Shown here piece by piece: positions 25,244-36,209 of a stretch of DNA of 64,000 nucleotides. How positions within the stretch are numbered: position 1 is the first letter of the stretch; each line of letters opens with the position of its first letter. Made by a program: the position numbers and the translations under genes. The notes under the pieces are model-generated. The model saw only the letters and a list, made by a program, of their open reading frames with translations, was not told the origin of the DNA and ran no database searches. Source of the stretch: Thermosynechococcus sp. M98_K2018_005 (GTDB lineage Bacteria; Cyanobacteriota; Cyanobacteriia; Thermosynechococcales; Thermosynechococcaceae); assembly GCF_015295825.1 (NCBI RefSeq), contig NZ_DVEH01000010.1, positions 1-64,000 on the forward strand. The letters run 5' to 3'.

Positions 25244-28200
25244 GGTACCCCAAAGCCACCACCACCAGGGGTACAAATGCGCAGGCGATCGCCCGCTTGG
25301 ACATTGATTGTGGCGGTTCCTGCTAAGGGATGGGGGATTTGGCCGAGTTTCAGCCATTGATTTTCACCAACTGCACCGCACTCACCACCCGCAAGGCCAA
25401 AAGGAGGGATTTTCCGCGACTGGCTGAGGAGGCTGACGGTCATGGGTTCCCGAAACTCAAGGACACGAATTGCCCCATCTCCCCCCGGTTGCCGTCCCTT
25501 GCCCCCGCTGCCCCGGCGACGGCAAAACTGCCAAACAATCACAGGGTAGCGGTTTTCGAGCACTTCGACATCAGTGAGCCGAGAGTTGGTCATGTGGGTT
25601 TGGACGGTACTGGCTCCGGCAAAGGTGGCTCCTGCCCCAGCGCCGCCACAGATGGTTTCGTAGTATTGATAGCGATCGCTGCCAAAGCTAAGGTTGTTCA
25701 TCGTTCCCTGAGCCGCCGCCATAATGCCGAGGGCACCGTAGAGGGCATTGGTGAGGGTTTGCGAGGTTTCGACATTGCCAGCAACAACCGCCGCCGGAAA
25801 CCGGGGGTTCAACAGTGAGCCTTCCGGCACCCGCAGTTCAATGGGACGCAAACAGCCCGCATTCAGGGGAATGTCCTCTTGCACGAGGGTTCGGAAGACG
25901 TACAGCACAGCCGCCTTGGTAATGGCAAGGGGAGCATTAAAATTGTCATTGGTTTGCTGGGAGGTGCCCTCAAAGTCGAGGCAGGCGGTGCCTTTGTTGC
26001 TATCAATGGTGATTTGCACCTGAATTTGGCTGCCGTTGTCCATCGCCACGCAAAAGCGACCCCCGTGGAGCGATCGCAGGCATTGGCGCACACACTCAGC
26101 GGCATTGGCTTGGCTAAATTCCATGTAGGCAGCAACAACCTCGCGACCATAGCGATCGCACAGCGTGATCAGTTCTTGTACCCCCCGCTGATTGGCGGCT
26201 ATTTGGGCTTGCAGATCCGCCAGATTCTGCTCAGGATAGCGAGCCGGCCAAGGGGCTTGGGTCAACAGTTGGTAAATGGCCGCCTCTTGAAACTCCCCCC
26301 CATCCACCAGCAGCACATTATCGAAGAGGATTCCCTCTTGACGGACATCCGTACTATGGGCCGGCATTGATCCGGGACTTATCCCCCCAATGTCAGCATG
26401 GTGCCCCCGTGAGGCAACAAAGAAGGCGGGTTGCGCTTCCCCCTTGAGAAACACGGGGGTAATCACAGTAATATCCGGCAGGTGGGTGCCACCACGATAG
26501 GGGTTATTCGTGGCAAAAACTTGCCCCGCTCGGAGGGTGTGACCTTTCTCGGCCAGCAGTGCCTTGACACTTTCGCTCATTGACCCCAAATGAACCGGGA
26601 TATGGGGGGCATTGGCCACTAGGTTGCCGGCGGCATCAAACAGAGCACAGGAAAAATCCAACCGTTCCTTAATATTGACCGAGGCACTGGTCTGCTGGAG
26701 CGTTACCCCCATCTGCTCAGCAATGGCGCGAAATAACTGCTGAAAAATCGCAAGCTGCACTGGATCGGCAACGGTGGCGGCCAGCTGCTTTGATGGTGCC
26801 GGCGATTCCTGAAGGGGATGCAGCCACAGCCCCCCTTGATCATCCACCTCTGCCTGCCAGCCCGCCTCAACCACATTGGTGCCCGTAGCATCTAAGATCA
26901 AGGCCACCCCTTCAATGACCTGATGGGCAGGAAGGCGATCTCGCTCATAGACCGGTGCTTTGTGCCATTGGCCTTTGCTATAAACCGAGACATGGGCAAG
27001 GGGCGTGAGTTCTGTGGCGGCATGGGGCATCGTGACCGCTGGAACTGATTGAACAGCAACGGCTTCAACCGCAATTTGACCGATGCGGAGCGATCGCCCC
27101 CGCACGTTAAACCCATAGCGATCGCGATGGGCTTGGGCAAATGCTGCTGCCATCCTTTCCAAATCTGCCCAGGGCACCCAGAGGACCGTATCTGTCCCCA
27201 CATAACCTAAGCCAATGCGCACTTGACTTTGAATCTGCGGACGATCGACCCCTTGGGCAACAAGTTCAGCCATCGCTTGCTCTTTTAGCTGTTCAATTTG
27301 GCCTTGCAGCTCCGCCAGAACAGCGGGGGTTAGAGGTTGTTCAATCGTTTGCTCCTTGAGGACCCGCAGCTCCGCCTGACCAATGCCGTAGGCCGAGAGC
27401 ACTCCCGCATAGGGATGGAGATACACCTGGGGCATGCCCAACACCTCGGCAATCAAACAGGCGTGTTGGCCGCCAGCACCGCCAAAACAGCAGAGGGTAT
27501 AATCGCGCACATCGTGCCCCTGCTCTAGGGAAATTTTCTTAATTGCCTGTGCCATTGTATTTACGGCCACTTCAATGAAGCCAGCAGCCACATCGGCAAC
27601 ACTGCGGGCATCCCCGGTGCGCTCGTAGATCTCTTGGCGCAGTCGAGCAAATTGCCGTTCCACTGTCTCGCGATCCAAGGGCTGTTGACCATTGGCGCCA
27701 AAAACAGCAGGGAAATAGGCGGGCTGAATTTTCCCCAAGAGGATATTGGCATCGGTCACCGTGAGAGGTCCGCCACGACGATAGGCGGCAGGTCCGGGAT
27801 TAGCGCCTGCAGAGTCTGGCCCCACTTGGTAGCACCCCTTATCAAATCGCAAAATGGAGCCGCCGCCGGCAGCGACCGTATGCACGGCTAGGAGGGGCGA
27901 TCGCAACCGCACACCGGCAATCGTTGTTTCTTGCCACCGCTCATACTCTGGCCAAGGGGCCTCAGGATTGTGACGATAGTGGCAGACATCCGTGGAGGTG
28001 CCCCCCATATCTAAACCAATCAGCCGCTCAATCCCTGCGGCTAAAGCAGTGCGCACCACCCCCACCATCCCCCCGGCGGGGCCTGAAAGCAGACTATCCT
28101 TACCGCGAAAGCAGTCGGCCGCCACCACACCGCCATTGGACTGCATACAGTAGAGGGGAATCTCCCCCAGTTCCCCCTGCACCCCCTGTAGATAGCGATG

Positions 28201-28869
28201 CAGCACTGGCGATAAATAGGCATCCACAACGGTCGTATCGCCCCGGCTCACCAGCTTGATCAGGCCACTCACCTCGTGGGACACCGACACTTGGCTAAAA
28301 CCCATCTCCTTTGCCAAGGCTGCCACCTGTTGTTCATGGTCAGGGTAGCGGTAGCCATGCACGAACACAATGGCGCAACTGCGGATGCCTTGGTCATACA
28401 CCGCTGCCAATTGTGGCTTCAGGGCTTCTAAATCAAGGGGGATGAGAATTTCCCCTTGGGCACTCACCCGTTCTTTAACTTCAATGACATGGCTGTAGAG
28501 GGGCGGCGGTTGCTGAATCCCTAAGGCAAACAGATCCAGACGGTTTTGGTAGCCAATGGCCAGAGCATCCCCAAAGCCATGGGTAATCAGGAGCACCGTT
28601 GGCTCACCTTTGCGTTCCAAAAGGGCATTGGTGGCTACCGTTGTCCCTAGTTTCACAATTTCAACGGCTGCACTGGGAATGGGGGCATTGGGTGCTAGCC
28701 CCATGAGGGTACGAATTCCCGCTACTGCCGCATCACGATACTGCTCTGGATTCTCTGAGAGCAGCTTGTGCACCACTATTTGACCATCGGGACGGCGGGC
28801 AACAATATCCGTAAATGTGCCCCCGCGATCGATCCAAAATTGCCATTGACCTTGGCTCCCACTGCTCAT
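25228..28869 (-). CDS. oplAH: 5-oxoprolinase (HyuA-HyuB fusion type)
   Basis: A 1213-residue ATP-dependent hydrolase that should convert 5-oxo-L-proline to glutamate. The N-terminal half is HyuA-like with the ASKHA nucleotide motifs ([18 protein letters not shown] near residue 12; [12 protein letters not shown] near 290). The C-terminal half (from about residue 690) is HyuB-like with [15 protein letters not shown] and [15 protein letters not shown]. The two-domain length equals eukaryotic and cyanobacterial oxoprolinases; separate hydantoinase activity is the alternative. It starts 42 bases after cphA, so it is probably transcribed with the cyanophycin genes. Confidence 0.9.
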   Translation of the reverse strand: MSSGSQGQWQFWIDRGGTFTDIVARRPDGQIVVHKLLSENPEQYRDAAVAGIRTLMGLAPNAPIPSAAVEIVKLGTTVATNALLERKGEPTVLLITHGFGDALAIGYQNRLDLFALGIQQPPPLYSHVIEVKERVSAQGEILIPLDLEALKPQLAAVYDQGIRSCAIVFVHGYRYPDHEQQVAALAKEMGFSQVSVSHEVSGLIKLVSRGDTTVVDAYLSPVLHRYLQGVQGELGEIPLYCMQSNGGVVAADCFRGKDSLLSGPAGGMVGVVRTALAAGIERLIGLDMGGTSTDVCHYRHNPEAPWPEYERWQETTIAGVRLRSPLLAVHTVAAGGGSILRFDKGCYQVGPDSAGANPGPAAYRRGGPLTVTDANILLGKIQPAYFPAVFGANGQQPLDRETVERQFARLRQEIYERTGDARSVADVAAGFIEVAVNTMAQAIKKISLEQGHDVRDYTLCCFGGAGGQHACLIAEVLGMPQVYLHPYAGVLSAYGIGQAELRVLKEQTIEQPLTPAVLAELQGQIEQLKEQAMAELVAQGVDRPQIQSQVRIGLGYVGTDTVLWVPWADLERMAAAFAQAHRDRYGFNVRGRSLRIGQIAVEAVAVQSVPAVTMPHAATELTPLAHVSVYSKGQWHKAPVYERDRLPAHQVIEGVALILDATGTNVVEAGWQAEVDDQGGLWLHPLQESPAPSKQLAATVADPVQLAIFQQLFRAIAEQMGVTLQQTSASVNIKERLDFSCALFDAAGNLVANAPHIPVHLGSMSESVKALLAEKGHTLRAGQVFATNNPYRGGTHLPDITVITPVFLKGEAQPAFFVASRGHHADIGGISPGSMPAHSTDVRQEGILFDNVLLVDGGEFQEAAIYQLLTQAPWPARYPEQNLADLQAQIAANQRGVQELITLCDRYGREVVAAYMEFSQANAAECVRQCLRSLHGGRFCVAMDNGSQIQVQITIDSNKGTACLDFEGTSQQTNDNFNAPLAITKAAVLYVFRTLVQEDIPLNAGCLRPIELRVPEGSLLNPRFPAAVVAGNVETSQTLTNALYGALGIMAAAQGTMNNLSFGSDRYQYYETICGGAGAGATFAGASTVQTHMTNSRLTDVEVLENRYPVIVWQFCRRRGSGGKGRQPGGDGAIRVLEFREPMTVSLLSQSRKIPPFGLAGGECGAVGENQWLKLGQIPHPLAGTATINVQAGDRLRICTPGGGGFGVPHLSD

Positions 28870-28911
28870 TGAGGATGATGCTATCAGCGTTGCCAGTAGT
28901 CGAGCACCTGC

Positions 28912-31602
28912 TTAATGGGAGATAGAGGGGTTGAGATCACCACTGGTGGGAATTCCCTGACCGTGAAAGCCATTAGCCGTTTCCCCTTGGAGCCGTTGAT
29001 GATGCTGGTGAATCAGTTGAATGGTACGGCTGACTTCCGCTGGAAAAATCACCACTAGGGAGCCTTGGGGAGCGCGATCAAGGGCAAATTGAATGGCCGC
29101 CACCTCGTCATGGATGATGTCGTATTGCCGTTGGACACTGTGGTGATGTACGCCCCGTTCAATCCAATGGGCAGCGTCGCCGCGAGGTCGGCCCCGAGTA
29201 TCATCATCTTCTTTAATGATGATCCAATCAAAGATTTTCGCCGAGAGTTCACCCAGTTGTTCTAAGTCTTGATCACGGCGATCGCCCGGTCCGCCAACGA
29301 CACCAATGCGCTGCCCCGGCCATTTTTGGACAAATTCACCAATAGCCTCATACCCTGCTGGATTGTGGGCGTAGTCCACTAAGACACTAAATTGCCCCAA
29401 ATCAAAGAGGTTCATCCGTCCGGGGGTTTGTTCCACCGAGGTTCGGAAGGTGGTCAAGGCGGCGCGAATATGCTCAATACTGATGCCTTGGGCAAAGGCG
29501 GCTAGACTGGCAGCGAGGGCATTGGCAATCATAAAGCTAGCTCGACCGCCCAAGGTAATGGGCACATTTTCTGCCTGCTCAATCCGTAGCGTCCAGTCCC
29601 CTTTCAAAATTGAGAGATAGCCATTCTCATAAACGGCGGCGAGGCCCCCCTGCTGAATGTGCTGTCGAATAATCGGATTGTGGGGATTCATCGAGAAATA
29701 GGCCACTTGGGCTTTGACTTGGCGCGCCATTCCCGCCACTAGGGGGTCATCGGCATTCAAGACAGCATAGCCATTCGGCCAAGCGGATTCCACCACCACT
29801 GCCTTCAAGTCCGCCAACTGTTCAACGGTGTCAATATCGCCAAGGCCGAGGTGGTCAGCCTGTACATTGAGCACCACCCCGACATCACAGTGGTCAAAGC
29901 CCAAGCCGGAGCGGAGAATACCACCGCGCGCCGTTTCTAGGACAGCAATTTCAACCGTGGGGTCTTGCAGGATCAGTTGGGCACTTTGAGGCCCCGTGGT
30001 ATCCCCTTTTTCCACCAGATAGTCACCTATGTAGATGCCGTCTGTGGTGGTGTAGCCAACGGTTTGCCCCGTTTGTTTGCAGATATGGGCAATGAGGCGG
30101 GTGGTGGTGGTTTTACCATTCGTGCCCGTAATCGCAAAGATCGGGATGCGGCAAGGCGTTCCCGGTGGAAAGAGCATATTCAACACCGGTTCGGCGACAT
30201 TGCGGGCAATCCCTTGGCTGGGGTTCGTGTGCATGCGAAAGCCGGGAGCAGCATTGACCTCGACAATCACACCGCCAACTTTAGACAGGGGCTGGCTAAT
30301 ATCGGGGCTGACAACGTCAATCCCTGCGATATCGAGGCCAATGATCCGAGCTGCCCGCTGGCAAATCCAAACATTTTCGGGATGAATTTCATCGGTGCGA
30401 TCAACGGCAATGCCGCCGGTGCTCAGGTTCGCCGTGGCGCGTAGATAACAAATTTCCCCCGGTTGCAAGACCGTATTTAGGGTATAGCCCTGTTTTTCCA
30501 AGAGTGTCCAAGTGTCGTGATTCACCTCAATGCGGGTGAGGATATTATCGTGACCCTCCCCCCGCTGCGGGTCTTGGTTGGTTTTCTCAATGAGTTCTTC
30601 GATAGTGGAGCGGCCATCGCCAATGACATGGGCGGGTACCCGTTCAGCAACAGCGACCACTTTGCCATTGACCACTAGAACCCGAAAGTCGCGACCCGCA
30701 TGGTAGCGTTCCACAATCACTGATTTGGAGACACTGCTGGCAATTTCAAAGGCTTCTTCAGCTTCTTCTAAACTATTGATGTCAATCGTAATCCCCCGAC
30801 CGTGGTTGCCGTTAAGGGGCTTAATGACAATCGGGTAGCCACCGATGTCCTCAATGGCTTCGGGGAGGTCTTCAATGTAGCGGACAACAGTTCCCTTGGG
30901 TACGGGAATGCCCGCATCCTGAAGGAGTCGCTTTGCCCCTTCTTTGTCCCCTGCCAGCTCAACGGCTAGGATGCCACTGCGATCACTCAAGGTGGCCTGC
31001 ATGCGATGACTGCGGGCACCATAACCCAATTGAATAATTGAGCGACTGCTCAACTCAAACCAGGGAATATTACGGGCTTCTGCCTCGCGGACAATCGCTT
31101 CCGTACTCGGGCCTAGGGAGGCTTTGGCTTTCAACTCGCGGAGATCGGCGAGATCCTGATCTAGCTCGCGCTGGGGATAGGTGCCCGTATCAATAATGCT
31201 CTGGCACAGTCGTACCGCTGCGCGGCCGGCATAGCGACCGGCTTCTTCCACTTGGTATTCATAGACCACTTGATACACCCCCGGCGTTGAGGTCTCGCGG
31301 GTGCGGCCAAAACCAACGGGCATGCCTGCTAGTTCTTGCAGTTCGAGGGCGATATGCTCAACCACATGACCAAGGTAGGTGCCTTCGCGAAGGCGAGTGA
31401 GAAAGCCCCCTTCGTGGCCAAGGGAACAGAAATGATTGTAGAGACTGGGTAAAACCCGCACCAACCCATCCACAAAGCCGGGAATCTGATTGGAGGGGGT
31501 GTTAGCCACCTCTTCTAGATCTAAACGCATGACAATCAGCTTATGACGCCGAATGCTCCAGTAATTGGGACCCCGCAGCGTTTGCAATTTGAGAATCTTC
31601 AT
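28912..31602 (-). CDS. cphA: Cyanophycin synthetase
   Basis: An 896-residue enzyme that polymerises aspartate and arginine into cyanophycin, a nitrogen store, using ATP. An N-terminal domain (to about 160) precedes an ATP-grasp domain (about 220-470, with YPIVIKPLNGNHGRGITID). The C-terminal half is Mur-ligase-like, with the P-loop GTNGKTTTTRLI (about 495-506). The ATG at 31602 gives the normal MKILKLQTLRGPNYWS opening, so an upstream ATG at 31626 is not used. It follows cphB after a 92-base gap. Length and motifs match CphA1 rather than the shorter CphA2. Confidence 0.96.
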   Translation of the reverse strand: MKILKLQTLRGPNYWSIRRHKLIVMRLDLEEVANTPSNQIPGFVDGLVRVLPSLYNHFCSLGHEGGFLTRLREGTYLGHVVEHIALELQELAGMPVGFGRTRETSTPGVYQVVYEYQVEEAGRYAGRAAVRLCQSIIDTGTYPQRELDQDLADLRELKAKASLGPSTEAIVREAEARNIPWFELSSRSIIQLGYGARSHRMQATLSDRSGILAVELAGDKEGAKRLLQDAGIPVPKGTVVRYIEDLPEAIEDIGGYPIVIKPLNGNHGRGITIDINSLEEAEEAFEIASSVSKSVIVERYHAGRDFRVLVVNGKVVAVAERVPAHVIGDGRSTIEELIEKTNQDPQRGEGHDNILTRIEVNHDTWTLLEKQGYTLNTVLQPGEICYLRATANLSTGGIAVDRTDEIHPENVWICQRAARIIGLDIAGIDVVSPDISQPLSKVGGVIVEVNAAPGFRMHTNPSQGIARNVAEPVLNMLFPPGTPCRIPIFAITGTNGKTTTTRLIAHICKQTGQTVGYTTTDGIYIGDYLVEKGDTTGPQSAQLILQDPTVEIAVLETARGGILRSGLGFDHCDVGVVLNVQADHLGLGDIDTVEQLADLKAVVVESAWPNGYAVLNADDPLVAGMARQVKAQVAYFSMNPHNPIIRQHIQQGGLAAVYENGYLSILKGDWTLRIEQAENVPITLGGRASFMIANALAASLAAFAQGISIEHIRAALTTFRTSVEQTPGRMNLFDLGQFSVLVDYAHNPAGYEAIGEFVQKWPGQRIGVVGGPGDRRDQDLEQLGELSAKIFDWIIIKEDDDTRGRPRGDAAHWIERGVHHHSVQRQYDIIHDEVAAIQFALDRAPQGSLVVIFPAEVSRTIQLIHQHHQRLQGETANGFHGQGIPTSGDLNPSISH

Positions 31603-31694
31603 AGAAGAGTGGCTTTTTAAGGACAACTTACCATTTTTAGTTTTGAGGTGAGTGACGCAATAAACTGTATCTTAAGCAACACTTTCCTGAAAAC

Positions 31695-32561
31695 TTAATT
31701 TAGGGGAGGCAAAATACATTTGTGCTGTACCTGATGGGTGCGGAGGTTGTAGCAGTCACCATCGCTGAGGATATGTAAGCGCAAGTTGTAGATACTCAAG
31801 GGTTCGTTAACATCCACGTGGGCATAGTTCGTGTAGCTGACATCCCGAGGATCAACAATGGTGACAGAGCCACGACCAAGAACCCGCAGCATGCCATCGG
31901 CTTCAAACATGGCACAGGTATCTTCATCAATGCCGACCCCTAGCTTGTCTGGGTGAGCAGAAATGGCGCTGATCAGGCGCGCGAGGCGATTGCGATTGTG
32001 GAAGTGCTGATCCACTAAAACATCGGGAAGAATACCCAAGCCTGTGGCCAAATCTACTAGGGAGCGGTTTGGGGCTTCATTGCTGCCCCCACTGGCAATC
32101 ATGCACTCACCCATGACAGCAGCACCGGCACTTGTCCCCCCAAGAATTGATGTGCCTTCCCAGACTTGATGGCGCAATTGGTATAGGAGAGGGGTTTCAT
32201 CCAGCAGCGCCGACAAACGCAGTTGATCGCCCCCGGACATAAAAATGCCAGTACAGCGACTCAAGCGAGCTAGCATCTCTTCCTGTTCGGCATCGGCGCG
32301 ATCGCCCACCAACAGAACGTCCACTTCGCGCACGCCAATTTCGCGGAAAATATCGTGGTAGAGCCGCCCCATGGCATCGGGTTCACGGGAAGCAGAGGGA
32401 ATGACGCCAATGACGGCATCCACGCCGCCAGCACGTTGGCAGAAGGTGGTGAGAATTTGTCGCCCACGTACTTTGTCTTCCGCTCCCCCGATCGCCATCA
32501 CTAAACCTTTGTGACCAGAATGTTGATTGGTCGTTTTGGAAATGGGGTCTAACTGCAACAT
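31695..32561 (-). CDS. cphB: Cyanophycinase
   Basis: A 288-residue serine exopeptidase that breaks cyanophycin into beta-Asp-Arg dipeptides. The nucleophile Ser lies in GGTSAGAAVMGECMIA, with the family's DQHFHNRNRLARL segment afterwards. The N-terminal GLVMAIGGAEDKV and the FMSGGDQLRL segment are typical of the S51 peptidase family. The ATG at 32561 is chosen; a long upstream extension (to 32663) is rich in His, Arg and Cys and unlike CphB. Located just upstream of cphA on the same strand, as in other cyanobacteria. Confidence 0.95.
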   Translation of the reverse strand: MLQLDPISKTTNQHSGHKGLVMAIGGAEDKVRGRQILTTFCQRAGGVDAVIGVIPSASREPDAMGRLYHDIFREIGVREVDVLLVGDRADAEQEEMLARLSRCTGIFMSGGDQLRLSALLDETPLLYQLRHQVWEGTSILGGTSAGAAVMGECMIASGGSNEAPNRSLVDLATGLGILPDVLVDQHFHNRNRLARLISAISAHPDKLGVGIDEDTCAMFEADGMLRVLGRGSVTIVDPRDVSYTNYAHVDVNEPLSIYNLRLHILSDGDCYNLRTHQVQHKCILPPLN

Positions 32562-32685
32562 AGGGCTACGGTGAATGAAACGTTCAATCGGCAGACAGAA
32601 TCGATGCATTTGGCAAGGGCGATGCCAATACCCCCCTATTGACACGGGGATTCTATACAGCATAATGCCAGATTAGGGAAATTTT

Positions 32686-32931
32686 TTAAGTTTTGGTCAA
32701 GATTTGCACAAACGCTTGATGTTCGGGGGCGGCAATTCCCTGTTGGAGCACTCGCAAGACACTACCCAGATCATGGGCGAGTAATGCCTCAGGGGCGAGC
32801 CAAAGGCCGAGGAATTGGCGACTGCGAATCATCTCCTGAGCATCGGCAGCAAGTGGTTGGTATTCCCCTGCTTCAAGTGAGAACCAATGAATCTAGCGAT
32901 CGTAGGTACACCAGACATTGTAGTTGGTGCA
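32686..32931 (-). pseudogene. C-terminal fragment resembling Uma2 family
   Basis: The fragment reads CTNYNVWCTYDR, an in-frame TAG at 32893-32895, then IHWFSLEAGEYQPLAAD and VLRVLQQGIAAPEHQAFVQ to a TAA at 32686. The SPEH/APEHQAFV ending and the IRSRQFLGLWL segment resemble the C-terminal part of many cyanobacterial Uma2 proteins. No matching Uma2 N-terminus is present. It is joined in the same frame to a deacetylase-like fragment, so this seems to be the product of a deletion. Assignment is from memory of the family pattern. Confidence 0.55.
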
Positions 32932-33250
32932 TTCTGGACGCGCTGCAACGGCTCTAGCAATGGCAAAAAATGTCCCTTTGACCTTTTCTTGAGCAAGCAT
33001 GTCGAGAACTTGGGGCGTGTAGGTCGGATCAGGGCCATCATCGCAGATGCGTTGATCGGGAATTTGCTCTGCCTCTAGGAGAATTGTCCAGCCTTCAGCG
33101 GAGTGAGCAACACGCACATAGCTGGCCTACGGAGCAAGGCGGAGCACTAATTCACAGGCGATCGCCTGAGGTGGAATCTCCCTGACCGTTGACTTCAGCG
33201 ATCCCACCCTAACTGCGCTCCTAGAGCTAAAACAAATAACTATTAGCCCT
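32932..33250 (-). pseudogene. N-terminal fragment resembling polysaccharide deacetylase
   Basis: One reading frame contains VRVAHSAEGWTILLEAEQI, ICDDGPDPTYTPQVLDMLAQ and KVKGTFFAIARAVAARPE. The DDGPDPTYTP-to-TFF stretch is NodB homology motif 1 of polysaccharide deacetylases. An in-frame TAG at 33127-33129 interrupts the upstream part and the catalytic domain stops after about 45 residues, where the Uma2-like fragment begins. No start codon with a ribosome site was found. The gene is not functional as it stands. Confidence 0.6.
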
Positions 33251-33319
33251 ACGGTAGCGATGATTCACAGCCACACCTTACCCCTTAGACCACATTCTCA
33301 AGCGGACTTGAAGTAGCAA

Positions 33320-34123
33320 TCAACCAAAGCGACCACTGACGTAATCGGCGGTCTTCTGTTCTACAGGCTTCGTGAAGATGGACATGGTGTCGTTGTACTC
33401 AACGATTTCGCCCAAATACATAAAGGCTGTGAACTGGGAAATACGAATCGCCTGCTGCATGTTGTGGGTCACAATTAGAATGGTCACTTGATCCTTCAGT
33501 TCCACAATCAGGTTCTCAATGCTCACCGTGGCAATAGGATCCAATGCCGATGTTGGCTCGTCAAAGAGAATAATCGCCGGATCCGTGGCAAGGGCACGGG
33601 CAATACACAGGCGCTGTTGCTGACCCCCCGACAGAGCCGTTCCCGGTTCTTTGAGGCGGTCTTTGACCTCATCCCACAGTGCTGCACTACGGAGCGATCG
33701 CTCCACTACCTCATCAAGAATGGCACGGTTATTAATGCCGCGCACCCGCAACCCATAGGCAATGTTTTCGTAAATCGACTTCGGGAAGGGGTTGGGCTTT
33801 TGGAACACCATGCCAATCTGCATCCGCACCTCAATGGGATCCATCTGCAAGAGGTTACGGGGGTTTTCATCCCCCAGCCAGATTTCCCCTTCATAGCGGT
33901 TGCCAGGGTAGAGATCATGCATGCGGTTAAAGGAGCGCAGTAACGTTGTCTTCCCGCAACCCGATGGTCCAATCAGTGCCGTTACTTTCTTCTCATAGAC
34001 CGGCAAATTGATATTTTTGAGGGCGAGCTTGCCACTGTAGTAAAAGTTCAAGTTCCGAACTTGTGCCATCTTTTTGAGTGGCTCGTTCTCGGTAGCCACC
34101 ACCGAATCCGTAGGCTTTACCAT
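33320..34123 (-). CDS. pstB: Phosphate ABC transporter ATP-binding protein
   Basis: A 267-residue ATPase powering phosphate uptake through PstA/PstC. Walker A is [11 protein letters not shown] (about residues 52-62), the signature is [14 protein letters not shown] (about 164-177) and Walker B is [12 protein letters not shown] (about 185-196). The PstB-typical segment [20 protein letters not shown] is present. It overlaps pstA by 7 bases and is the last gene of the pstSCAB run; no phoU follows within the window. Confidence 0.97.
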   Translation of the reverse strand: MVKPTDSVVATENEPLKKMAQVRNLNFYYSGKLALKNINLPVYEKKVTALIGPSGCGKTTLLRSFNRMHDLYPGNRYEGEIWLGDENPRNLLQMDPIEVRMQIGMVFQKPNPFPKSIYENIAYGLRVRGINNRAILDEVVERSLRSAALWDEVKDRLKEPGTALSGGQQQRLCIARALATDPAIILFDEPTSALDPIATVSIENLIVELKDQVTILIVTHNMQQAIRISQFTAFMYLGEIVEYNDTMSIFTKPVEQKTADYVSGRFG

Positions 34124-35064
34124 TTGATGCTCTTCCTAAAACGATAACGAAGATAGATAGCCGTACCATTCACCGCCAGCGTCAACACCAGCAGAATAAT
34201 CCCCGCTGCTGCTGCATTCACTTGAAAGGCCTCTTGGGGACGGGAGACCCAGTTAAACATCTGAATCGGCAGCACTGTAAACGGAGCCCAAATCCACTTA
34301 AACGAAATGTAGGGAAACTCGCTTTGAATCGGTGGCTCAGGCAAGAACGTGATAAACGTCAAAGCACCAATCGTGATTAGGGGCGCTGTCTCACCAATCG
34401 CACGGGAAATACCAACAATAATCCCCGTGAGGATCCCCCCCATTGAGTAGGGCAGCACATGATCAGCAATCATCTGCCAGCGACTTGAGCCAACGGCATA
34501 GGCGGCTTCCCGAATCCCTTGGGGAATGGCTCGCAATGACTCGCGGGTGGTCACAATCACCACAGGTAAAATCAGCAATGCCAGCGTGAACCCTGCTGTG
34601 AGAATACTTTCACCCCACTTGAGGATATAGACAAAGAAACCCAGCGCCAGCAGACCATAGATAATTGAGGGTACACCCGCCAGATTCGTGATATTGACCT
34701 CGATAAAATCAAGTAGCCAGTTTTTGGGGGCGTATTCTTCGAGGTAAATGCCCGCTGCAATACCCAAGGGAATCGCCACCACGGCCGTTACAAAAATCAC
34801 CAACAGACTGCCGACCCATGCCGTGAGAATTCCTGCCTCCTCTGGATCGCTACTGGGAGGCGAAGTGAAAAATTTCCAGTTCAGCATCGGCAGACCCCGT
34901 AGGAAGAGGTCAGACACGAGAAAAACAAGGGTCAATAGGGCAACAAGGAGAGAAAACCACCCTAGGACGATAAAAAATTGTTCCCAACGCTTGCGATTTT
35001 GAATTGAGGCGGCGATCGCGATTGGGTTGCGGAGAGTATTAAGAATCTTTTGTTGGCTAGGCAT
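34117..35064 (-). CDS. pstA: Phosphate ABC transporter permease PstA
   Basis: A 315-residue inner-membrane permease with about six transmembrane segments. The EAA loop region ([20 protein letters not shown], about residues 190-209) contacts PstB. The motif [17 protein letters not shown] (about 133-149) is characteristic of PstA/PstC. It is spaced 2 bases from pstC and overlaps pstB, so the genes are translationally linked. Confidence 0.96.
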   Translation of the reverse strand: MPSQQKILNTLRNPIAIAASIQNRKRWEQFFIVLGWFSLLVALLTLVFLVSDLFLRGLPMLNWKFFTSPPSSDPEEAGILTAWVGSLLVIFVTAVVAIPLGIAAGIYLEEYAPKNWLLDFIEVNITNLAGVPSIIYGLLALGFFVYILKWGESILTAGFTLALLILPVVIVTTRESLRAIPQGIREAAYAVGSSRWQMIADHVLPYSMGGILTGIIVGISRAIGETAPLITIGALTFITFLPEPPIQSEFPYISFKWIWAPFTVLPIQMFNWVSRPQEAFQVNAAAAGIILLVLTLAVNGTAIYLRYRFRKSIKW

Positions 35065-35066
35065 CG

Positions 35067-36080
35067 CTAGTACACCTCACGATAACGGCGACTAAAGAAG
35101 TAGCCCGCCACATTCAGGATCAGCGTCGCAAAAAACAGCATGATCCCTGCGGCAAAAATCGACTGATACTCCAGTGATCCGTGGGGCAAGTCCCCCAAAC
35201 TCACGGAGACAATGAAGGCGGTTGTGGTTGAAGCGCCCTCCAAGGGATTAAAGGTAAACTTAGGCTGTAATCCAGCTGCCACCGACACAATCATCGTTTC
35301 CCCAATGGCCCGTGACAGACCCAAAATATAGGCCGCCACAATCCCAGAGGCCGCAGCAGGCATCAGGACCTTGATCGCCGTTTGCAAACGAGTCGCCCCC
35401 ATGGCATAGGAACCCTCCCGCAGTTGAACGGGAACTGCCTGCAATGCATCCTCTGTCAAGCTAGTAACATAGGGTAGCACCATCAGGCCAACCACAATCC
35501 CTGCCCCCAGCATGTTGAAGCCCGGCAGTTCGTAGTATTCCCAAGGTTCCTTGCCGGGGCTGAAAAACTGTTGTACGCCGAGAATGATTTTCTGGAGGAA
35601 GGGGGTGACCACCAAAAGGGCAAAGTATCCATAAACCACAGTGGGAATCCCTGCCAGAATCTCCAGAATCGGCTTAAGAAGTTCCCGTGCTTTAGCGGGT
35701 GCGAACTCACTGAGATAAATGGCCGCAATCGTACCAAGGGGAATCGCTACACAACTAGCCACAAAGCAGGTCGTGAATGTCCCAGAGAGCAAGGGCAAGA
35801 TACCAATACTGATAGGCTCAATAAGCGGTGACCAGTCGGTGCTAGTAAAGAATTCCACCAAGGCCTCAAAAAGAGACTCTTGATGTATCTCCATCACCTT
35901 TTCAAAGAAAATCACTGTTTCAGCAAACAAGATATAGATAATAACAAGCGTGGTCACGACCGATGAGATCGCCGCCAAAAAGAGAATGCCCGCAATGATT
36001 CGCTCACGCCAAACCCTCACCTGACGGGATGGCAGAGCAACGGGTAGCTTTGTCGAGTAGGGTAGGGGCTGTTCTAGCAT
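35067..36080 (-). CDS. pstC: Phosphate ABC transporter permease PstC
   Basis: A 337-residue permease partner of PstA, with about six membrane segments. LEILAGIPTVVYGYFALLVV (about residues 143-162) and the coupling loop YAMGATRLQTAIKVLMPAAA are typical of PstC. The large loop containing EMHQESLFEALVEFF is probably periplasmic. It starts 130 bases after the pstS stop, and a terminator-like hairpin occupies part of that gap. Confidence 0.95.
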   Translation of the reverse strand: MLEQPLPYSTKLPVALPSRQVRVWRERIIAGILFLAAISSVVTTLVIIYILFAETVIFFEKVMEIHQESLFEALVEFFTSTDWSPLIEPISIGILPLLSGTFTTCFVASCVAIPLGTIAAIYLSEFAPAKARELLKPILEILAGIPTVVYGYFALLVVTPFLQKIILGVQQFFSPGKEPWEYYELPGFNMLGAGIVVGLMVLPYVTSLTEDALQAVPVQLREGSYAMGATRLQTAIKVLMPAAASGIVAAYILGLSRAIGETMIVSVAAGLQPKFTFNPLEGASTTTAFIVSVSLGDLPHGSLEYQSIFAAGIMLFFATLILNVAGYFFSRRYREVY

Positions 36081-36154
36081 GGGTATTATTCCAGCGAGAG
36101 AAAAGCTTTAAGATTGATATAGCAGCATCAACGACCAAACGTTGACAAAATGGG

Positions 36155-36186
36155 AAAAAAGGGTGGAGGGCTGATACCTCACACCC
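36155..36186 (-). terminator. Intrinsic terminator between pstS and pstC
   Basis: On the minus strand GGGTG-T-GAGG (36186-36177) pairs with CCTC-CACCC (36169-36161) with a single bulged T. It has a 7-base loop and is followed by six T (36160-36155). The hairpin lies 24 bases after the pstS stop. It should end part of the pstS transcripts, so that the abundant binding protein is made in excess over PstCAB. Confidence 0.72.
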
Positions 36187-36209
36187 TATCATTACAGCAA
36201 AATATCAAC

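Noticed and set aside
25879-26370. 163-codon plus-strand frame inside the 5-oxoprolinase gene
   Set aside because: Antisense to conserved HyuB motifs; no independent support.
36120-36150. CAACG/CGTTG inverted repeat next to the pst terminator
   Set aside because: Short and without a T run; less convincing than the hairpin at 36155-36186.
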